Notes under the pieces: model-generated
Told to the model about the DNA's origin: nothing
Seen by the model: only the letters and a program-made list of their open reading frames with translations
Database searches by the model: none
In this document: piece by piece, positions 38,612 through 51,704 of the stretch
Numbering within the stretch: position 1 is the stretch's first letter
Layout: the number at the start of each line of letters is the position of its first letter
NCBI RefSeq assembly: GCF_051401765.1
Contig: NW_027480565.1
Location: 620,001 to 684,000 of the forward strand
Length of the DNA: 64,000 bases
Direction of reading: 5' to 3'
Source: Calliopsis andreniformis
Lineage: Eukaryota; Arthropoda; Insecta; Hymenoptera; Andrenidae
Program-made: the position numbers and the translations under genes

Positions 38612-39029
38612 GAATATGGATCGAACGTTCTCGTTTCGAACCGACGACTTTCGGTTCCGGAGCGACACGAACGCTCCATGATTCTCGATTATCTCGACAC
38701 AGGTAAGAGACAGAGGACAACAAGTGTATGGTTTTAGAGAGCCACGAGCACCAGGAATAAGGATCTACCGTTGCCCCTTCGTTCCGTCGACATTCGGTTC
38801 CGGAGCGACACGAACGGGGACCTAGAATTTTTTCGCTCGGGCTCCGGAGCGACACGAACGGGGACTTAGAATTTTTTCGCTCGGGCTCCGGAGGGACACG
38901 AACGGGGACTTAGAATATTTTCGCTCGGACTCCGGAGCGACACGATCGCTCCGATATGCTACGTTCTCTCGGTCCTCGGGCATCAGAGAGCAAAACAGCC
39001 TAATAGTTTTAGAGTGCCTCAACGATCAG
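38612..39029 (+). repeat. 418-bp monomer of a 748-bp pair
   Basis: Half B has CTCTCGGTCCTCGG, where the earlier pair members have CTGTCGGTCCACGG. Confidence 0.92.
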
Positions 39030-39634
39030 GAATATGGATCTAACGTCCTCGTTTCCAAACGACGAAATTCGGTTCCGGAGCGACACGAACGCTCCATGAT
39101 TCTCGATTATCTCGACACAGGTAAGAGACACAGGACAACAAGTGTATGGCTTTGGAGAGCCACGAGCACCAGGAATAAGGATCTACCGCTGCCCCTTCGT
39201 TCCGTCGACATTCGGTTCCGGAGCGACACGAACGGGGACTTAGAATTTTTTCGCTCGGGCTCCGGAGCGACACGAACGGGGACTTAGAATATTTTCGCTC
39301 GGACTCCGGAGCGACACGAACGCTCCATGATTCTCGATTATCTCGACACAGGTAAGAGACAGAGGACAACAAGTGTATGGTTTTAGATAGCCACGAGCAC
39401 CAGGAATAAGGATCTACCGTTGTCCCTTCGTTCCGGCGACATTCGGTTCCGGAGCGACACGAACGGTGACTTAGAATTTTTTCGCTCGGGCTCCGGAGCG
39501 ACACGAACGGGGACTTAGAATATTTTCGCTCGGACTCCGGAGCGACACGATCGCTCCGATATTCTACGTTCTCTCGGTCCACGGGCATCAGAGAGCAAAA
39601 CAGCCTAATAGTTTTAGAGTGCCTCAACGATCAG
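39030..39634 (+). repeat. 605-bp composite monomer
   Basis: Box-to-A switch at 39305. The second A half has GATAGCC and GTTCCGGCG, unlike 33231-33835. Confidence 0.93.
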
Positions 39635-40756
39635 GAATATGGATCTAACGTTCTCGTTTCGAAGCGACGACTTTCGGTTCCGGAGCGACACGAACGCTCC
39701 ATGATTCTCGATTATCTCGACACAGGTAAGAGACAGAGGACAACAAGTGTATGGTTTTAGATAGCCACGAGCACCAGGAATAAGGATCTACCGTTGTCCC
39801 TTCGTTCCGGCGACATTCGGTTCCGGAGCGACACGAACGGGGACTTAGAATTTTTTCGCTCGGGCTCCGGAGGGACACGAACGGGGACTTAGAATATTTT
39901 CGCTCGGACACCGGAGCGACACGATCGCTCCGATATGCTACGTTCTCTCGGTGCTCGGGCATCAGAGAGCAAAACAGCCTAATAGTTTTAGAGTGCCTCA
40001 ACGATCAGGAATATGGATCTAACGTTCTTGTTTCGAACCGACGACTTTCTGTTCCGGAGCGACACGAACGCTCCGTGATTCTCGATTATCTCGACACAGG
40101 TAAGAGACACAGGACAACAAGTGTATGGTTTTAGAGATCCACGTGCACCAGGAAAAAGGATCTACCGTTGCCCCTTCGTTCCGTCGACATTCGGTTCCGG
40201 AGCGACACGAACGGGGACTTAGAATTTTTTCGCTCGGGCTCCGGAGCGACACGAACGGGGACTTAGAATATTTTCGCTCGGACTCCGGAGCGACACGATC
40301 GCTCCGATATTCTACGTTCTCTCGGACCACGGGCATCATAGAGCAAAACAGCCTAATAGTTTTAGAGTGCCTCAACGATCAGGAATATGGATCTAACGTT
40401 CTCGTTTCGAAGCGACGACTTTCGGTTCCGGAGCGACACGAACGCTCCATGATTCTCGATTATCTCGACACAGGTAAGAGACAGAGGACAACAAGTGTAT
40501 GGTTTTAGATAGCCACGAGCACCAGGAATAAGGATCTACCGTTGTCCCTTCGTTCCGGCGACATTCGGTTCCGGAGCGACACGAACGGTGACTTAGAATT
40601 TTTTCGCTCGGGCTCCGGAGCGACACGAACGGGGACTTAGAATATTTTCGCTCGGACTCCGGAGCGACACGATCGCTCCGATATTCTACGTTCTCTCGGT
40701 CCACGGGCATCAGAGAGCAAAACAGCCTAATAGTTTTAGAGTGCCTCACCGATCAG

Positions 40757-41086
40757 GAATATGGATCTAACTTTCTCGTTTCGAACCGACGACTTTCGGT
40801 TCCGGAGCGACACGAACGCTCCATGATTCTCGATTATCTCGACACAGGTAAGAGACACAGGACAACAAGTGTATGGTTTTAGAGATCCACGAGCACCAGG
40901 AATAAGGGTCTACCGTTGTCCCTTCGTTCCGTCGACATTCGGTTCCGGAGCGACACGAACGGTGACTTAGAATCTTTTCGCTCGTACTCCGGAGCGACAC
41001 GATCGCTCTGATATGCTACGTTCTCTCGGTCCACGGGCATCAGAGAGCAAAACAGCCTAATAGTTTTAGAGTGCCTCAACGATCAG
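40757..41086 (+). repeat. 330-bp monomer of a 748-bp pair
   Basis: Copy of 38282 at offset 2475. Confidence 0.93.
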
Positions 41087-41504
41087 GAATATGGATCGAA
41101 CGTTCTCGTTTCGAACCGACGACTTTCGGTTCCGGAGCGACACGAACGCTCCATGATTCTCGATTATCTCGACACAGGTAAGAGACAGAGGACAACAAGT
41201 GTATGGTTTTAGAGAGCCACGAGCACCAGGAATAAGGATCTACCGTTGCCCCTTCGTTCCGTCGACATTCGGTTCCGGAGCGACACGAACGGGGACCTAG
41301 AATTTTTTCGCTCGGGCTCCGGAGCGACACGAACGGGGACTTAGAATTTTTTCGCTCGGGCTCCGGAGGGACACGAACGGGGACTTAGAATATTTTCGCT
41401 CGGACTCCGGAGCGACACGATCGCTCCGATATGCTACGTTCTCTCGGTCCTCGGGCATCAGAGAGCAAAACAGCCTAATAGTTTTAGAGTGCCTCAACGA
41501 TCAG
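41087..41504 (+). repeat. 418-bp monomer of a 748-bp pair
   Basis: Copy of 38612 at offset 2475. Confidence 0.93.
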
Positions 41505-42109
41505 GAATATGGATCTAACGTCCTCGTTTCCAAACGACGAAATTCGGTTCCGGAGCGACACGAACGCTCCATGATTCTCGATTATCTCGACACAGGTAAG
41601 AGACACAGGACAACAAGTGTATGGCTTTGGAGAGCCACGAGCACCAGGAATAAGGATCTACCGCTGCCCCTTCGTTCCGTCGACATTCGGTTCCGGAGCG
41701 ACACGAACGGGGACTTAGAATTTTTTCGCTCGGGCTCCGGAGCGACACGAACGGGGACTTAGAATATTTTCGCTCGGACTCCGGAGCGACACGAACGCTC
41801 CATGATTCTCGATTATCTCGACACAGGTAAGAGACAGAGGACAACAAGTGTATGGTTTTAGATAGCCACGAGCACCAGGAATAAGGATCTACCGTTGTCC
41901 CTTCGTTCCGGCGACATTCGGTTCCGGAGCGACACGAACGGTGACTTAGAATTTTTTCGCTCGGGCTCCGGAGCGACACGAACGGGGACTTAGAATATTT
42001 TCGCTCGGACTCCGGAGCGACACGATCGCTCCGATATTCTACGTTCTCTCGGTCCACGGGCATCAGAGAGCAAAACAGCCTAATAGTTTTAGAGTGCCTC
42101 AACGATCAG
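41505..42109 (+). repeat. 605-bp composite monomer
   Basis: Copy of 39030 at offset 2475. Box-to-A switch at 41780. Confidence 0.93.
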
Positions 42110-42857
42110 GAATATGGATCTAACGTTCTCGTTTCGAAGCGACGACTTTCGGTTCCGGAGCGACACGAACGCTCCATGATTCTCGATTATCTCGACACAG
42201 GTAAGAGACAGAGGACAACAAGTGTATGGTTTTAGATAGCCACGAGCACCAGGAATAAGGATCTACCGTTGTCCCTTCGTTCCGGCGACATTCGGTTCCG
42301 GAGCGACACGAACGGGGACTTAGAATTTTTTCGCTCGGGCTCCGGAGGGACACGAACGGGGACTTAGAATATTTTCGCTCGGACACCGGAGCGACACGAT
42401 CGCTCCGATATGCTACGTTCTCTCGGTGCTCGGGCATCAGAGAGCAAAACAGCCTAATAGTTTTAGAGTGCCTCAACGATCAGGAATATGGATCTAACGT
42501 TCTTGTTTCGAACCGACGACTTTCTGTTCCGGAGCGACACGAACGCTCCGTGATTCTCGATTATCTCGACACAGGTAAGAGACACAGGACAACAAGTGTA
42601 TGGTTTTAGAGATCCACGAGCACCAGGAATAAGGATCTACCGTTGTCACTTCGTTCCGTCGACATTCGGTTCCGGAGCGACACGAACGGTGACTTAGAAT
42701 CTTTTCGCTCGGGCTCCGGAGCGACACGAACGGGGACTTAGTATATTTTCGCTCGGACTACGGAGCGACACGATCGCTCCGATATTCTACGTTCTCTCGG
42801 TCCACGGGCATCATAGAGCAAAACAGCCTAATAGGTTTAGAGTGCCTCAACGATAAG

Positions 42858-45800
42858 GAATATGGATCTAACGTTCTTGTTTCGAACCGACGACTTTCGG
42901 TTCCGGAGCGACACGAACGCTCCATGATTCTCGATTATCTCGACACAGGTAAGAGACAGAGGACAACAAGTGTATGGTTTTAGAGAGCCACGTGCACCAG
43001 GAATAAGGATCTACCGTTGCCCCTTCGTTCCGTCGACATACGGTTCCGGAGCGACACGAACGGGGACTTAGAATTTTTTCGCTCGGGCTCCGGAGCGACA
43101 CGAACGGGGACTTAGAATATTTTCGCTCGGACTCCGGAGCGACACGATCGCTCTGATATTCTACGTTCTCTCGGCCCACGGGCATCATAGAGCAAAACAG
43201 CCTAATAGGTTTAGAGTGCCTCAACGATAAGGAATATGGATCTAACGTTCTTGTTTCGAACCGACGACTTTCGGTTCCAGAGCGACACGAACGCTCCATG
43301 ATTCTCGATTATCTCGACACAGGTAAGAGACAGAGGACAAGTGTATGGTTTTAGAGAGCCACGTGCACCAGGAAAAAGGATCTACCGTTGTCCCTTCGTT
43401 CCGTCGACATTCGGTTCCGGAGCGACACGAACGGGGACTTAGAATTTTTTCGCTCAGGCTCCGGAGCGACACGAACGGGGACTTAGAATTTTTTCGCTCG
43501 GGCTCCGGAGGGACACGAACGGGGACTTAGAATATTTTCGCTCGGACTCCGGAGCGACACGATCGCTCCGATATGCTACGTTCTCTCGGTCCTCGGGCAT
43601 CAGAGAGCAAAACAGCCTAATAGTTTTAGAGTGCCTCAACGATCAGGAATATGGATCTAACGTTCTTGTTTCGAACCGACGACTTTCTGTTCCGGAGCGA
43701 CACGAACGCTCCGTGATTCTCGATTATCTCGACACAGGTAAGAGACACAGGAAAACAAGTGTATGGTTTTAGAGATCCACGAGCACCAGGAATAAGGATC
43801 TACCGTTGTCACTTCGTTCCGGCGACATTCGGTGTCGGAGCGACACGAACGGTGACTTAGAATTTTTTCGCTCGGGCTCCGGAGCGTCACGAACGGGGAC
43901 TTAGAATATTCTCGCTCGGACTCCGGAGCGACACGATCGCTCCGGTATGCTACGTTCTCTCGGTCCACGGGCATCAGAGAGCAAAACAGCCTAATAGTTT
44001 TAGAGTGCCTCAACGATCAGGAATATGGATCTAACGTCCTCGTTTCCAACCGACGACTTTCGGTTCCGGAGCGACACGAACGCTCCATGATTCTCGATTA
44101 TCTCGACACAGGTAAGAGACACAGGACAACAAGTGTATGGCTTTAGAGAGCCACGAGCACCAGGAATAAGGATCTACCGCTGCCCCTTCGTTCCGTCGAC
44201 ATTCGGTTCCGGAGCGACACGAACGGGGACTTAGAATTTTTTCGCTCGGGCTCCGGAGCGACACGAACGCGGACTTAGAATATTCTCGCTCGGACTTCGG
44301 AGCGACACGATCGCTCCGGTATGCTACGTTCTCTCGGTCCACGGGCATCAGAGAGCAAAACAGCCTAATAGTTTTAGAGTGCCTCAACGATCAGGAATAT
44401 TGATCTAACGTCCTCGTTTCCAACCGACGACTTTCGGTTCCGGAGCGACACGAACGCGCCATGATTCTCGATTATCTCGACACAGGTAAGAGACACAGGA
44501 CAACAAGTGTATGGCTTTAGAGAGCCACGAGCACCAGGAATAAGGATCTACCGCTGCCCCTTCGTTCCGTCGACATTCGGTTCCGGAGCGACACGAACGG
44601 GGACTTAGAATTTTTTCGCTCGGGCTCCGGAGCGACACGAACGGGGACTTAGAATATTTTAGCTCGGACTCCGGAGCGACACGATCGCTCCGATATGCTA
44701 CGTTTTCTCGGTCCTCGGGCATCAGAGAGCAAAACAGCCTAATAGTCTTAGAGTGCCTCAACGATCAGGAATATGGATCTAACGTTCTCGTTTCGAAGCG
44801 ACGACTTTCGGTTCCGGAGCGACACGAACGCTCCATGATTCTCGATTATCTCGACACAGGTAAGAGACAGAGGACAACAAGTGTATGGTTTTAGATAGCC
44901 ACGAGCACCAGGAATAAGGATCTACCGTTGTCCCTTCGTTCCGGCGATATTCGGTTCCGGAGCGACACGAACGGGGACTTAGAATTTTTTCGCTCGGGCT
45001 CCGGAGGGACACGAACGGGGACTTAGAATATTTTCGCTCGGACTCCGGAGCGACACGATCGCTCCGATATGCTACGTTCTCTCGGTGCTCGGGCATCAGA
45101 GAGCAAAACAGCCTAATAGTTTTAGAGTGCCTCAACGATCAGGAATATGGATCTAACGTTCTTGTTTCGAACCGACGACTTTCTGTTCCGGAGCGACACG
45201 AACGCTCCGTGATTCTCGATTATCTCGACACAGGTAAGAGACACAGGACAACAAGTGTATGGTTTTAGAGATCCACGAGCACGAGGAATAAGGATCTACC
45301 GTTGTCACTTCGTTCCGTCGACATTCGGTTCCGGAGCGACACGAACGGTGACTTAGAATCTTTTCGCTCGGGCTCCGGAGCGACACGAACGGGGACTTAG
45401 TATATTTTCGCTCGGACTACGGAGCGACACGATCGCTCCGATATTCTACGTTCTCTCGGTCCACGGGCATCATAGAGCAAAACAGCCTAATAGGTTTAGA
45501 GTGCCTCAACGATAAGGAATATGGATCTAACGTTCTTGTTTCGAACCGACGACTTTCGGTTCCGGAGCGACACGAACGCTCCATGATTCTCGATTATCTC
45601 GACACAGGTAAGAGACAGAGGACAACAAGTGTATGGTTTTAGATAGCCACGAGCACCAGGAATAAGGATCTACCGTTGTCCCTTCGTTCCGGCGATATTC
45701 GGTTCCGGAGCGACACGAACGGGGACTTAGAATTTTTTCGCTCGGGCTCCGGAGGGACACGAACGGGGACTTAGAATATTTTCGCTCGGACTCCGGAGCG

Positions 45801-46264
45801 ACACGATCGCTCCGATATGCTACGTTCTCTCGGTGCTCGGGCATCAGAGAGCAAAACAGCCTAATAGTTTTAGAGTGCCTCAACGATCAGGAATATGGAT
45901 CTAACGTTCTTGTTTCGAACCGACGACTTTCTGTTCCGGAGCGACACGAACGCTCCGTGATTCTCGATTATCTCGACACAGGTAAGAGACACAGGACAAC
46001 AAGTGTATGGTTTTAGAGATCCACGAGCACCAGGAATAAGGATCTACCGTTGTCACTTCGTTCCGTCGACATTCGGTTCCGGAGCGACACGAACGGTGAC
46101 TTAGAATCTTTTCGCTCGGGCTCCGGAGCGACACGAACGGGGACTTAGTATATTTTCGCTCGGACTACGGAGCGACACGATCGCTCCGATATTCTACGTT
46201 CTCTCGGTCCACGGGCATCATAGAGCAAAACAGCCTAATAGGTTTAGAGTGCCTCAACGATAAG
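42858..46264 (+). repeat. Domain 5 HOR, 3407-bp variant
   Basis: Nine monomers: 374, 415, then seven of 374 bp. It lacks the 506/375/319 segment. Monomers 44769 and 45517 are nearly the same, as are 45143 and 45891, giving a local 748-bp duplication. Confidence 0.8.
43232..43646 (+). repeat. 415-bp anchor monomer
   Basis: Three 44-bp units and loss of three bases (GAGGACAAGTG for GAGGACAACAAGTG). The first box is mutated to TCCAGAGCG and the first unit ends CGCTCAGGC. Confidence 0.93.
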
Positions 46265-46638
46265 GAATATGGATCTAACGTTCTTGTTTCGAACCGACGA
46301 CTTTCGGTTCCGGAGCGACACGAACGCTCCATGATTCTCGATTATCTCGACACAGGTAAGAGACAGAGGACAACAAGTGTATGGTTTTAGAGAGCCACGT
46401 GCACCAGGAATAAGGATCTACCGTTGCCCCTTCGTTCCGTCGACATACGGTTCCGGAGCGACACGAACGGGGACTTAGAATTTTTTCGCTCGGGCTCCGG
46501 AGCGACACGAACGGGGACTTAGAATATTTTCGCTCGGACTCCGGAGCGACACGATCGCTCTGATATTCTACGTTCTCTCGGCCCACGGGCATTATAGAGC
46601 AAAACAGCCTAATAGGTTTAGAGTGCCTCAACGATAAG

Positions 46639-47053
46639 GAATATGGATCTAACGTTCTTGTTTCGAACCGACGACTTTCGGTTCCAGAGCGACACGAACG
46701 CTCCATGATTCTCGATTATCTCGACACAGGTAAGAGACAGAGGACAAGTGTATGGTTTTAGAGAGCCACGTGCACCAGGAAAAAGGATCTACCGTTGTCC
46801 CTTCGTTCCGTCGACATTCGGTTCCGGAGCGACACGAACGGGGACTTAGAATTTTTTCGCTCAGGCTCCGGAGCGACACGAACGGGGACTTAGAATTTTT
46901 TCGCTCGGGCTCCGGAGGGACACGAACGGGGACTTAGAATATTTTCGCACGGACTCCGGAGCGACACGATCGCTCCGATATGCTACGTTCTCTCGGTCCT
47001 CGAGCATCAGAGAGCAAAACAGCCTAATAGTTTTAGAGTGCCTCAACGATCAG
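46639..47053 (+). repeat. 415-bp anchor monomer
   Basis: As at 43232, with private CGCACGGAC and CCTCGAGCATC. Confidence 0.93.
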
Positions 47054-47471
47054 GAATATGGATCTAACGTTCTTGTTTCGAACCGACGACTTTCTGTTCC
47101 GGAGCGACACGAACGCTCCGTGATTCTCGATTATCTCGACACAGGTAAGAGACACAGGAAAACAAGTGTATGGTTTTAGAGATCCACGAGCACCAGGAAT
47201 AAGGATCTACCGTTGTCACTTCGTTCCGGCGACATTCGGTGTCGGAGCGACACGAACGGTGACTTAGAATTTTTTCGCTCGGGCTCCGGAGCGTCACGAA
47301 CGGGGACTTAGAATTTTTTCGCTCGGGCTCCGGAGGGTCACGAACGGGGACTTAGAATATTCTCGCTCGGACTCCGGAGCGACACGATCGCTCCGATATG
47401 CTACGTTCTCTCGGTGCTCGGGCATCAGAGAGCAAAACAGCCTAATAGTTTTAGAGTGCCTCAACGATCAG
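47054..47471 (+). repeat. 418-bp monomer
   Basis: First unit starts GTCGGAGCG. Second and third carry GTCACGAAC. Absent as a separate monomer from the 3859-bp unit. Confidence 0.92.
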
Positions 47472-48219
47472 GAATATGGATCTAACGTTCTTGTTTCGAA
47501 CCGACGACTTTCTGTTCCGGAGCGACACGAACGCTCCGTGATTCTCGATTATCTCGACACAGGTAAGAGACACAGGACAACAAGTGTATGGTTTTAGAGA
47601 TCCACGAGCACCAGGAATAAGGATCTACCGTTGTCCCTTCGTTCCGGCGACATTCGGTTCCGGAGCGACACGAACGGTGACTTAGAATTTTTTCGCTCGG
47701 GCTCCGGAGCGACACGAACGGGGACTTAGAATATTTTCGCTCGGACTCCGGAGCGACACGATCGCTCCGATATGCTACGTTCTGTCGGTCCACGGGCATC
47801 AGAGAGCAAAACAGCCTAATAGTTTTAGAGTGCCTCAACGATCAGGAATATGGATCTAACTTTCTCGTTTCGAACCGACGACTCTCGGTTCCGGAGCGAC
47901 ACGAACGCTCCATGATTCTCGATTATCTCGACACAGGTAAGAGACAGAGGACAACAAGTGTATGGTTTTAGAGAGCCACGAGCACCAGGAATAAGTATCT
48001 ACCGTTGCCCCTTCGTTCCGTCGACATTCGGTTCCGGAGCGACACGAACGGGGACTTAGAATTTTTTTGCTCGGGATCCGGAGCGACACGAACGGGGACT
48101 TAGAATATTTTCGCTCGGACTCCGGAGCGACACGATCGCTCCGATATGCTACGTTCTCTCGGTCCTCGGGCATCAGAGAGCAAAACAGCCTAATAGTTTT
48201 AGAGTGCCTCAACGATCAG

Positions 48220-48725
48220 GAATATGGATCTAACGTTCTTGTTTCGAACCGACGACTTTCTGTTCCGGAGCGACACGAACGCTCCGTGATTCTCGATTAT
48301 CTCGACACAGGTAAGAGACACAGGAAAACAAGTGTATGGTTTTAGAGATCCACGAGCACCAGGAATAAGGATCTACCGCTGCCCCTTCGTTCCGTCGACA
48401 TTCGGTTCCGGAGCGACACGAACGGGGACTTAGAATTTTTTCGCTCGGGCTCCGGAGCGACACGAGCGGGGACTTAGAATTTTTTCGCTCGGGCTCCGGA
48501 GCGACACGAACGGGGACTTAGAATTTTTTCGCTCGCGCTCCGGAGGGACACGAACGGGGACTTAGAATTTTTTCGCTCGGGCTCCGGAGCGACACGAACG
48601 GGGACTTAGAATATTCTCGCTCGGACTCCGGAGCGACACGATCGCTCCGATATGCTACGTTCTCTCGGTCCTCGGGCATCAGAGAGCAAAACAGCCTAAT
48701 AGTTTTAGAGTGCCTCAACGATCAG
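48220..48725 (+). repeat. 506-bp monomer (five 44-bp units)
   Basis: Units differ by GAGCGGGG (second) and CGCTCGCGC (third); the fourth starts TCCGGAGGG. Exactly 2x143 + 5x44. Confidence 0.93.
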
Positions 48726-49099
48726 GAATATGGATCTAACGTTCTTGTTTCGAACCGACGACTTTCTGTTCCGGAGCGACACGAATGCTCCGTGATTCTC
48801 GATTATCTCGACACAGGTAAGAGACACAGGACAACAAGTGTATGGTTTTAGATAGCCACGAGCACCAATAATAAGGATCTACCGTTGTCCCTTCGTTCCG
48901 GCGACATTCGGTTCCGGAGCGACACGAACGGTGACTTAGAATTTTTTCGCTCGGGCTCCGGAGCGACACGAACGGGGACTTAGAATATTTTCGCTCGGAC
49001 TCCGGAGCGACACGATCGCTCCGATATGCTACGTTCTGTCGGTCCACGGGCATCAGAGAGCAAAAGAGGCTAATAGTTTTAGAGTGCCTCAACGATCAG

Positions 49100-49474
49100 G
49101 AATATGGATCTAACGTTCTTGTTTCGAACCGACGACTTTCTGTTCCGGAGCGACACGAATGCTCCGTGATTCTCGATTATCTCGACACAGGTAAGAGACA
49201 CAGGACAACAAGTGTATTTGTTTTAGATAGCCACGAGCACCAATAATAAGGATCTACCGTTGTCCCTTCGTTCCGGCGACATTCGGTTCCGGAGCGACAC
49301 GAACGGTGACTTAGAATTTTTTCGCTCGGGCTCCGGAGCGACACGAACGGGGACTTAGAATATTTTCGCTCGGACTCCGGAGCGACACGATCGCTCCGAT
49401 ATGCTACGTTCTGTCGGTCCACGGGCATCAGAGAGCAAAAGAGGCTAATAGTTTTAGAGTGCCTCAACGATCAG
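49100..49474 (+). repeat. 375-bp monomer (GTATTTG variant)
   Basis: GTGTATTTGTTTTAG near 49212 replaces GTGTATGGTTTTAG, a gain of one base. It is otherwise a near-copy of the preceding monomer 48726, including AATGCTCC and CCAATAAT. Confidence 0.92.
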
Positions 49475-49848
49475 GAATATGGATCTAACTTTCTCGTTTC
49501 GAACCGACGACTTTCGGTTCCGGAGCGACACGAACGCTCCATGATTCTCGATTATCTGGACACAGGTAAGAGACACAGGACAACAAGTGTATGGTTTTAG
49601 AGATCCACGAGCACCAGGAATAAGGGTCTACCGTTGTCCCTTCGTTCCGTCGACATTCGGTTCCGGAGCGACACGAACGGTGACTTAGAATCTTTTCGCT
49701 CGGGCTCCGGAGCGACACGAACGGGGACCTAGTATATTTTCGCTCGTACTCCGGAGCGACACGATCGCTCCGATATGCTACGTTCTCTCGGTCCACGGGC
49801 ATCAGAGAGCAAAACAGCCTAATAGTTTTAGAGTGCCTCAACGATCAG

Positions 49849-50167
49849 GAATATGCATCGAACGTTCTCGTTTCGAACCGACGACTTTCGGTTCCGGAGC
49901 GACACGAACGGTGACTTAGAATTTTTTCGCTCGGGCTCCGGAGCGACATGAACGGGGACTTAGAATTTTTTCGCTCGGGCTCCGGAGCGACACGAACGGG
50001 GACTTAGAATTTTTTCGCTCGCGCTCCGGAGGGACACGAACGGGGACTTAGAATATTTTCGCTCGGACTCCGGACCGACACGATCGCTCCGATATGCTAC
50101 GTTCTCTCGGTCCTCGGGCATCAGAGAGCAAAACAGCCTAATAGTTTTAGAGTGCCTCAACGATCAG
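49849..50167 (+). repeat. 319-bp monomer (half A missing, four 44-bp units)
   Basis: The first box leads directly into ACGGTGACTTAG. Lengths add as 143 + 4x44. Head tag GAATATGCATCG. Private GACATGAACG and CGGACCGACACG. Confidence 0.93.
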
Positions 50168-51289
50168 GAATATGGATCTAACGTTCTTGTTTCGAACCGA
50201 CGGCTTTCGGTTCCGGAGCGACACGAACGCTCCATGATTCTCGATTATCTCGACACAGGTAAGAGACAGAGGACAACAAGTGTATGGTTTTAGATAGCCA
50301 CGAGCACCAGGAATAAGGATCTACCGTTGTCCCTTCGTTCCGGCGATATTCGGTTCCGGAGCGACACGAACGGGGACTTAGAATTTTTTCGCTCGGGCTC
50401 CGGAGGGACACGAACGGGGACTTAGAATATTTTCGCTCGGACTCCGGAGCGACACGATCGCTCCGATATGCTACGTTCTCTCGGTGCTCGGGCATCAGAG
50501 AGCAAAACAGCCTAATAGTTTTAGAGTGCCTCAACGATCAGGAATATGGATCTAACGTTCTTGTTTCGAACCGACGACTTTCTGTTCCGGAGCGACACGA
50601 ACGCTCCGTGATTCTCGATTATCTCGACACAGGTAAGAGACACAGGACAACAAGTGTATGGTTTTAGAGATCCACGAGCACCAGGAATAAGGATCTACCG
50701 TTGTCACTTCGTTCCGTCGACATTCGGTTCCGGAGCGACACGAACGGTGACTTAGAATCTTTTCGCTCGGGCTCCGGAGCGACACGAACGGGGACTTAGT
50801 ATATTTTCGCTCGGACTACGGAGCGACACGATCGCTCCGATATTCTACGTTCTCTCGGTCCACGGGCATCATAGAGCAAAACAGCCTAATAGGTTTAGAG
50901 TGCCTCAACGATAAGGAATATGGATCTAACGTTCTTGTTTCGAACCGACGACTTTCGGTTCCGGAGCGACACGAACGCTCCATGATTCTCGATTATCTCG
51001 ACACAGGTAAGAGACAGAGGACAACAAGTGTATGGTTTTAGAGAGCCACGTGCACCAGGAATAAGGATCTACCGTTGCCCCTTCGTTCCGTCGACATACG
51101 GTTCCGGAGCGACACGAACGGGGACTTAGAATTTTTTCGCTCGGGCTCCGGAGCGACACGAACGGGGACTTAGAATATTTTCGCTCGGACTCCGGAGCGA
51201 CACGATCGCTCTGATATTCTACGTTCTCTCGGCCCACGGGCATTATAGAGCAAAACAGCCTAATAGGTTTAGAGTGCCTCAACGATAAG

Positions 51290-51704
51290 GAATATGGATC
51301 TAACGTTCTTGTTTCGAACCGACGACTTTCGGTTCCAGAGCGACACGAACGCTCCATGATTCTCGATTATCTCGACACAGGTAAGAGACAGAGGACAAGT
51401 GTATGGTTTTAGAGAGCCACGTGCACCAGGAAAAAGGATCTACCGTTGTCCCTTCGTTCCGTCGACATTCGGTTCCGGAGCGACACGAACGGGGACTTAG
51501 AATTTTTTCGCTCAGGCTCCGGAGCGACACGAACGGGGACTTAGAATTTTTTCGCTCGGGCTCCGGAGGGACACGAACGGGGACTTAGAATATTTTCGCT
51601 CGGACTCCGGAGCGACACGATCGCTCCGATATGCTACGTTCTCTCGGTCCTCGGGCATCAGAGAGCAAAACAGCCTAATAGTTTTAGAGTGCCTCAACGA
51701 TCAG
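51290..51704 (+). repeat. 415-bp anchor monomer
   Basis: As at 43232, without the private changes of 46639. Confidence 0.93.

Larger units (their letters stand above)
35102..39634 (+). repeat. Long duplicated block, right copy
   Basis: Follows the left copy but has one extra 374-bp monomer at 37908. The B-half variant CGCTCTGATATG of the monomer at 32483 reappears at 38282. The 605-bp composite differs in its second A half (GATAGCC instead of GAGATCC). Confidence 0.8.
37664..40138 (+). repeat. 2475-bp tandem duplication, copy 1
   Basis: Monomer lengths in phase are 374, 374, 330, 418, 605 and 374. The right border is the crossover window 40139-40143. Confidence 0.88.
25102..42483. repeat. 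Satellite domain 4: mosaic with length-variant monomers
   Basis: Recurrent parts are a 330+418 pair (748 bp) at 25476, 30051, 32483, 35476, 38282 and 40757; 188-bp deletion monomers at 31547, 33836 and 36972; and 605-bp composites at 33231, 39030 and 41505. The blocks 29677-33835 and 35102-39634 are related at offset 5425. The offset grows to 5799 after an extra 374-bp monomer near 37908. No single period fits the domain. Confidence 0.85.
40139..42613 (+). repeat. 2475-bp tandem duplication, copy 2
   Basis: Repeats copy 1 at offset 2475, including the rare CTCACCGATC near 40746, GGACACCGG and the 605-bp composite. It begins inside the chimeric monomer 40009, where GAGATCCACG (left source) joins TGCACCAGGAAAAAGG (right source). 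Confidence 0.88.
46265..50915 (+). repeat. Domain 5 HOR, 4651-bp variant
   Basis: Twelve monomers of 374, 415, 418, 374, 374, 506, 374, 375, 374, 319, 374 and 374 bp. The private change GCATTATAG near 46591 is shared with the next two units but not with 43161-43190 or 63060-63070 (GCATCATAG). Confidence 0.85.
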
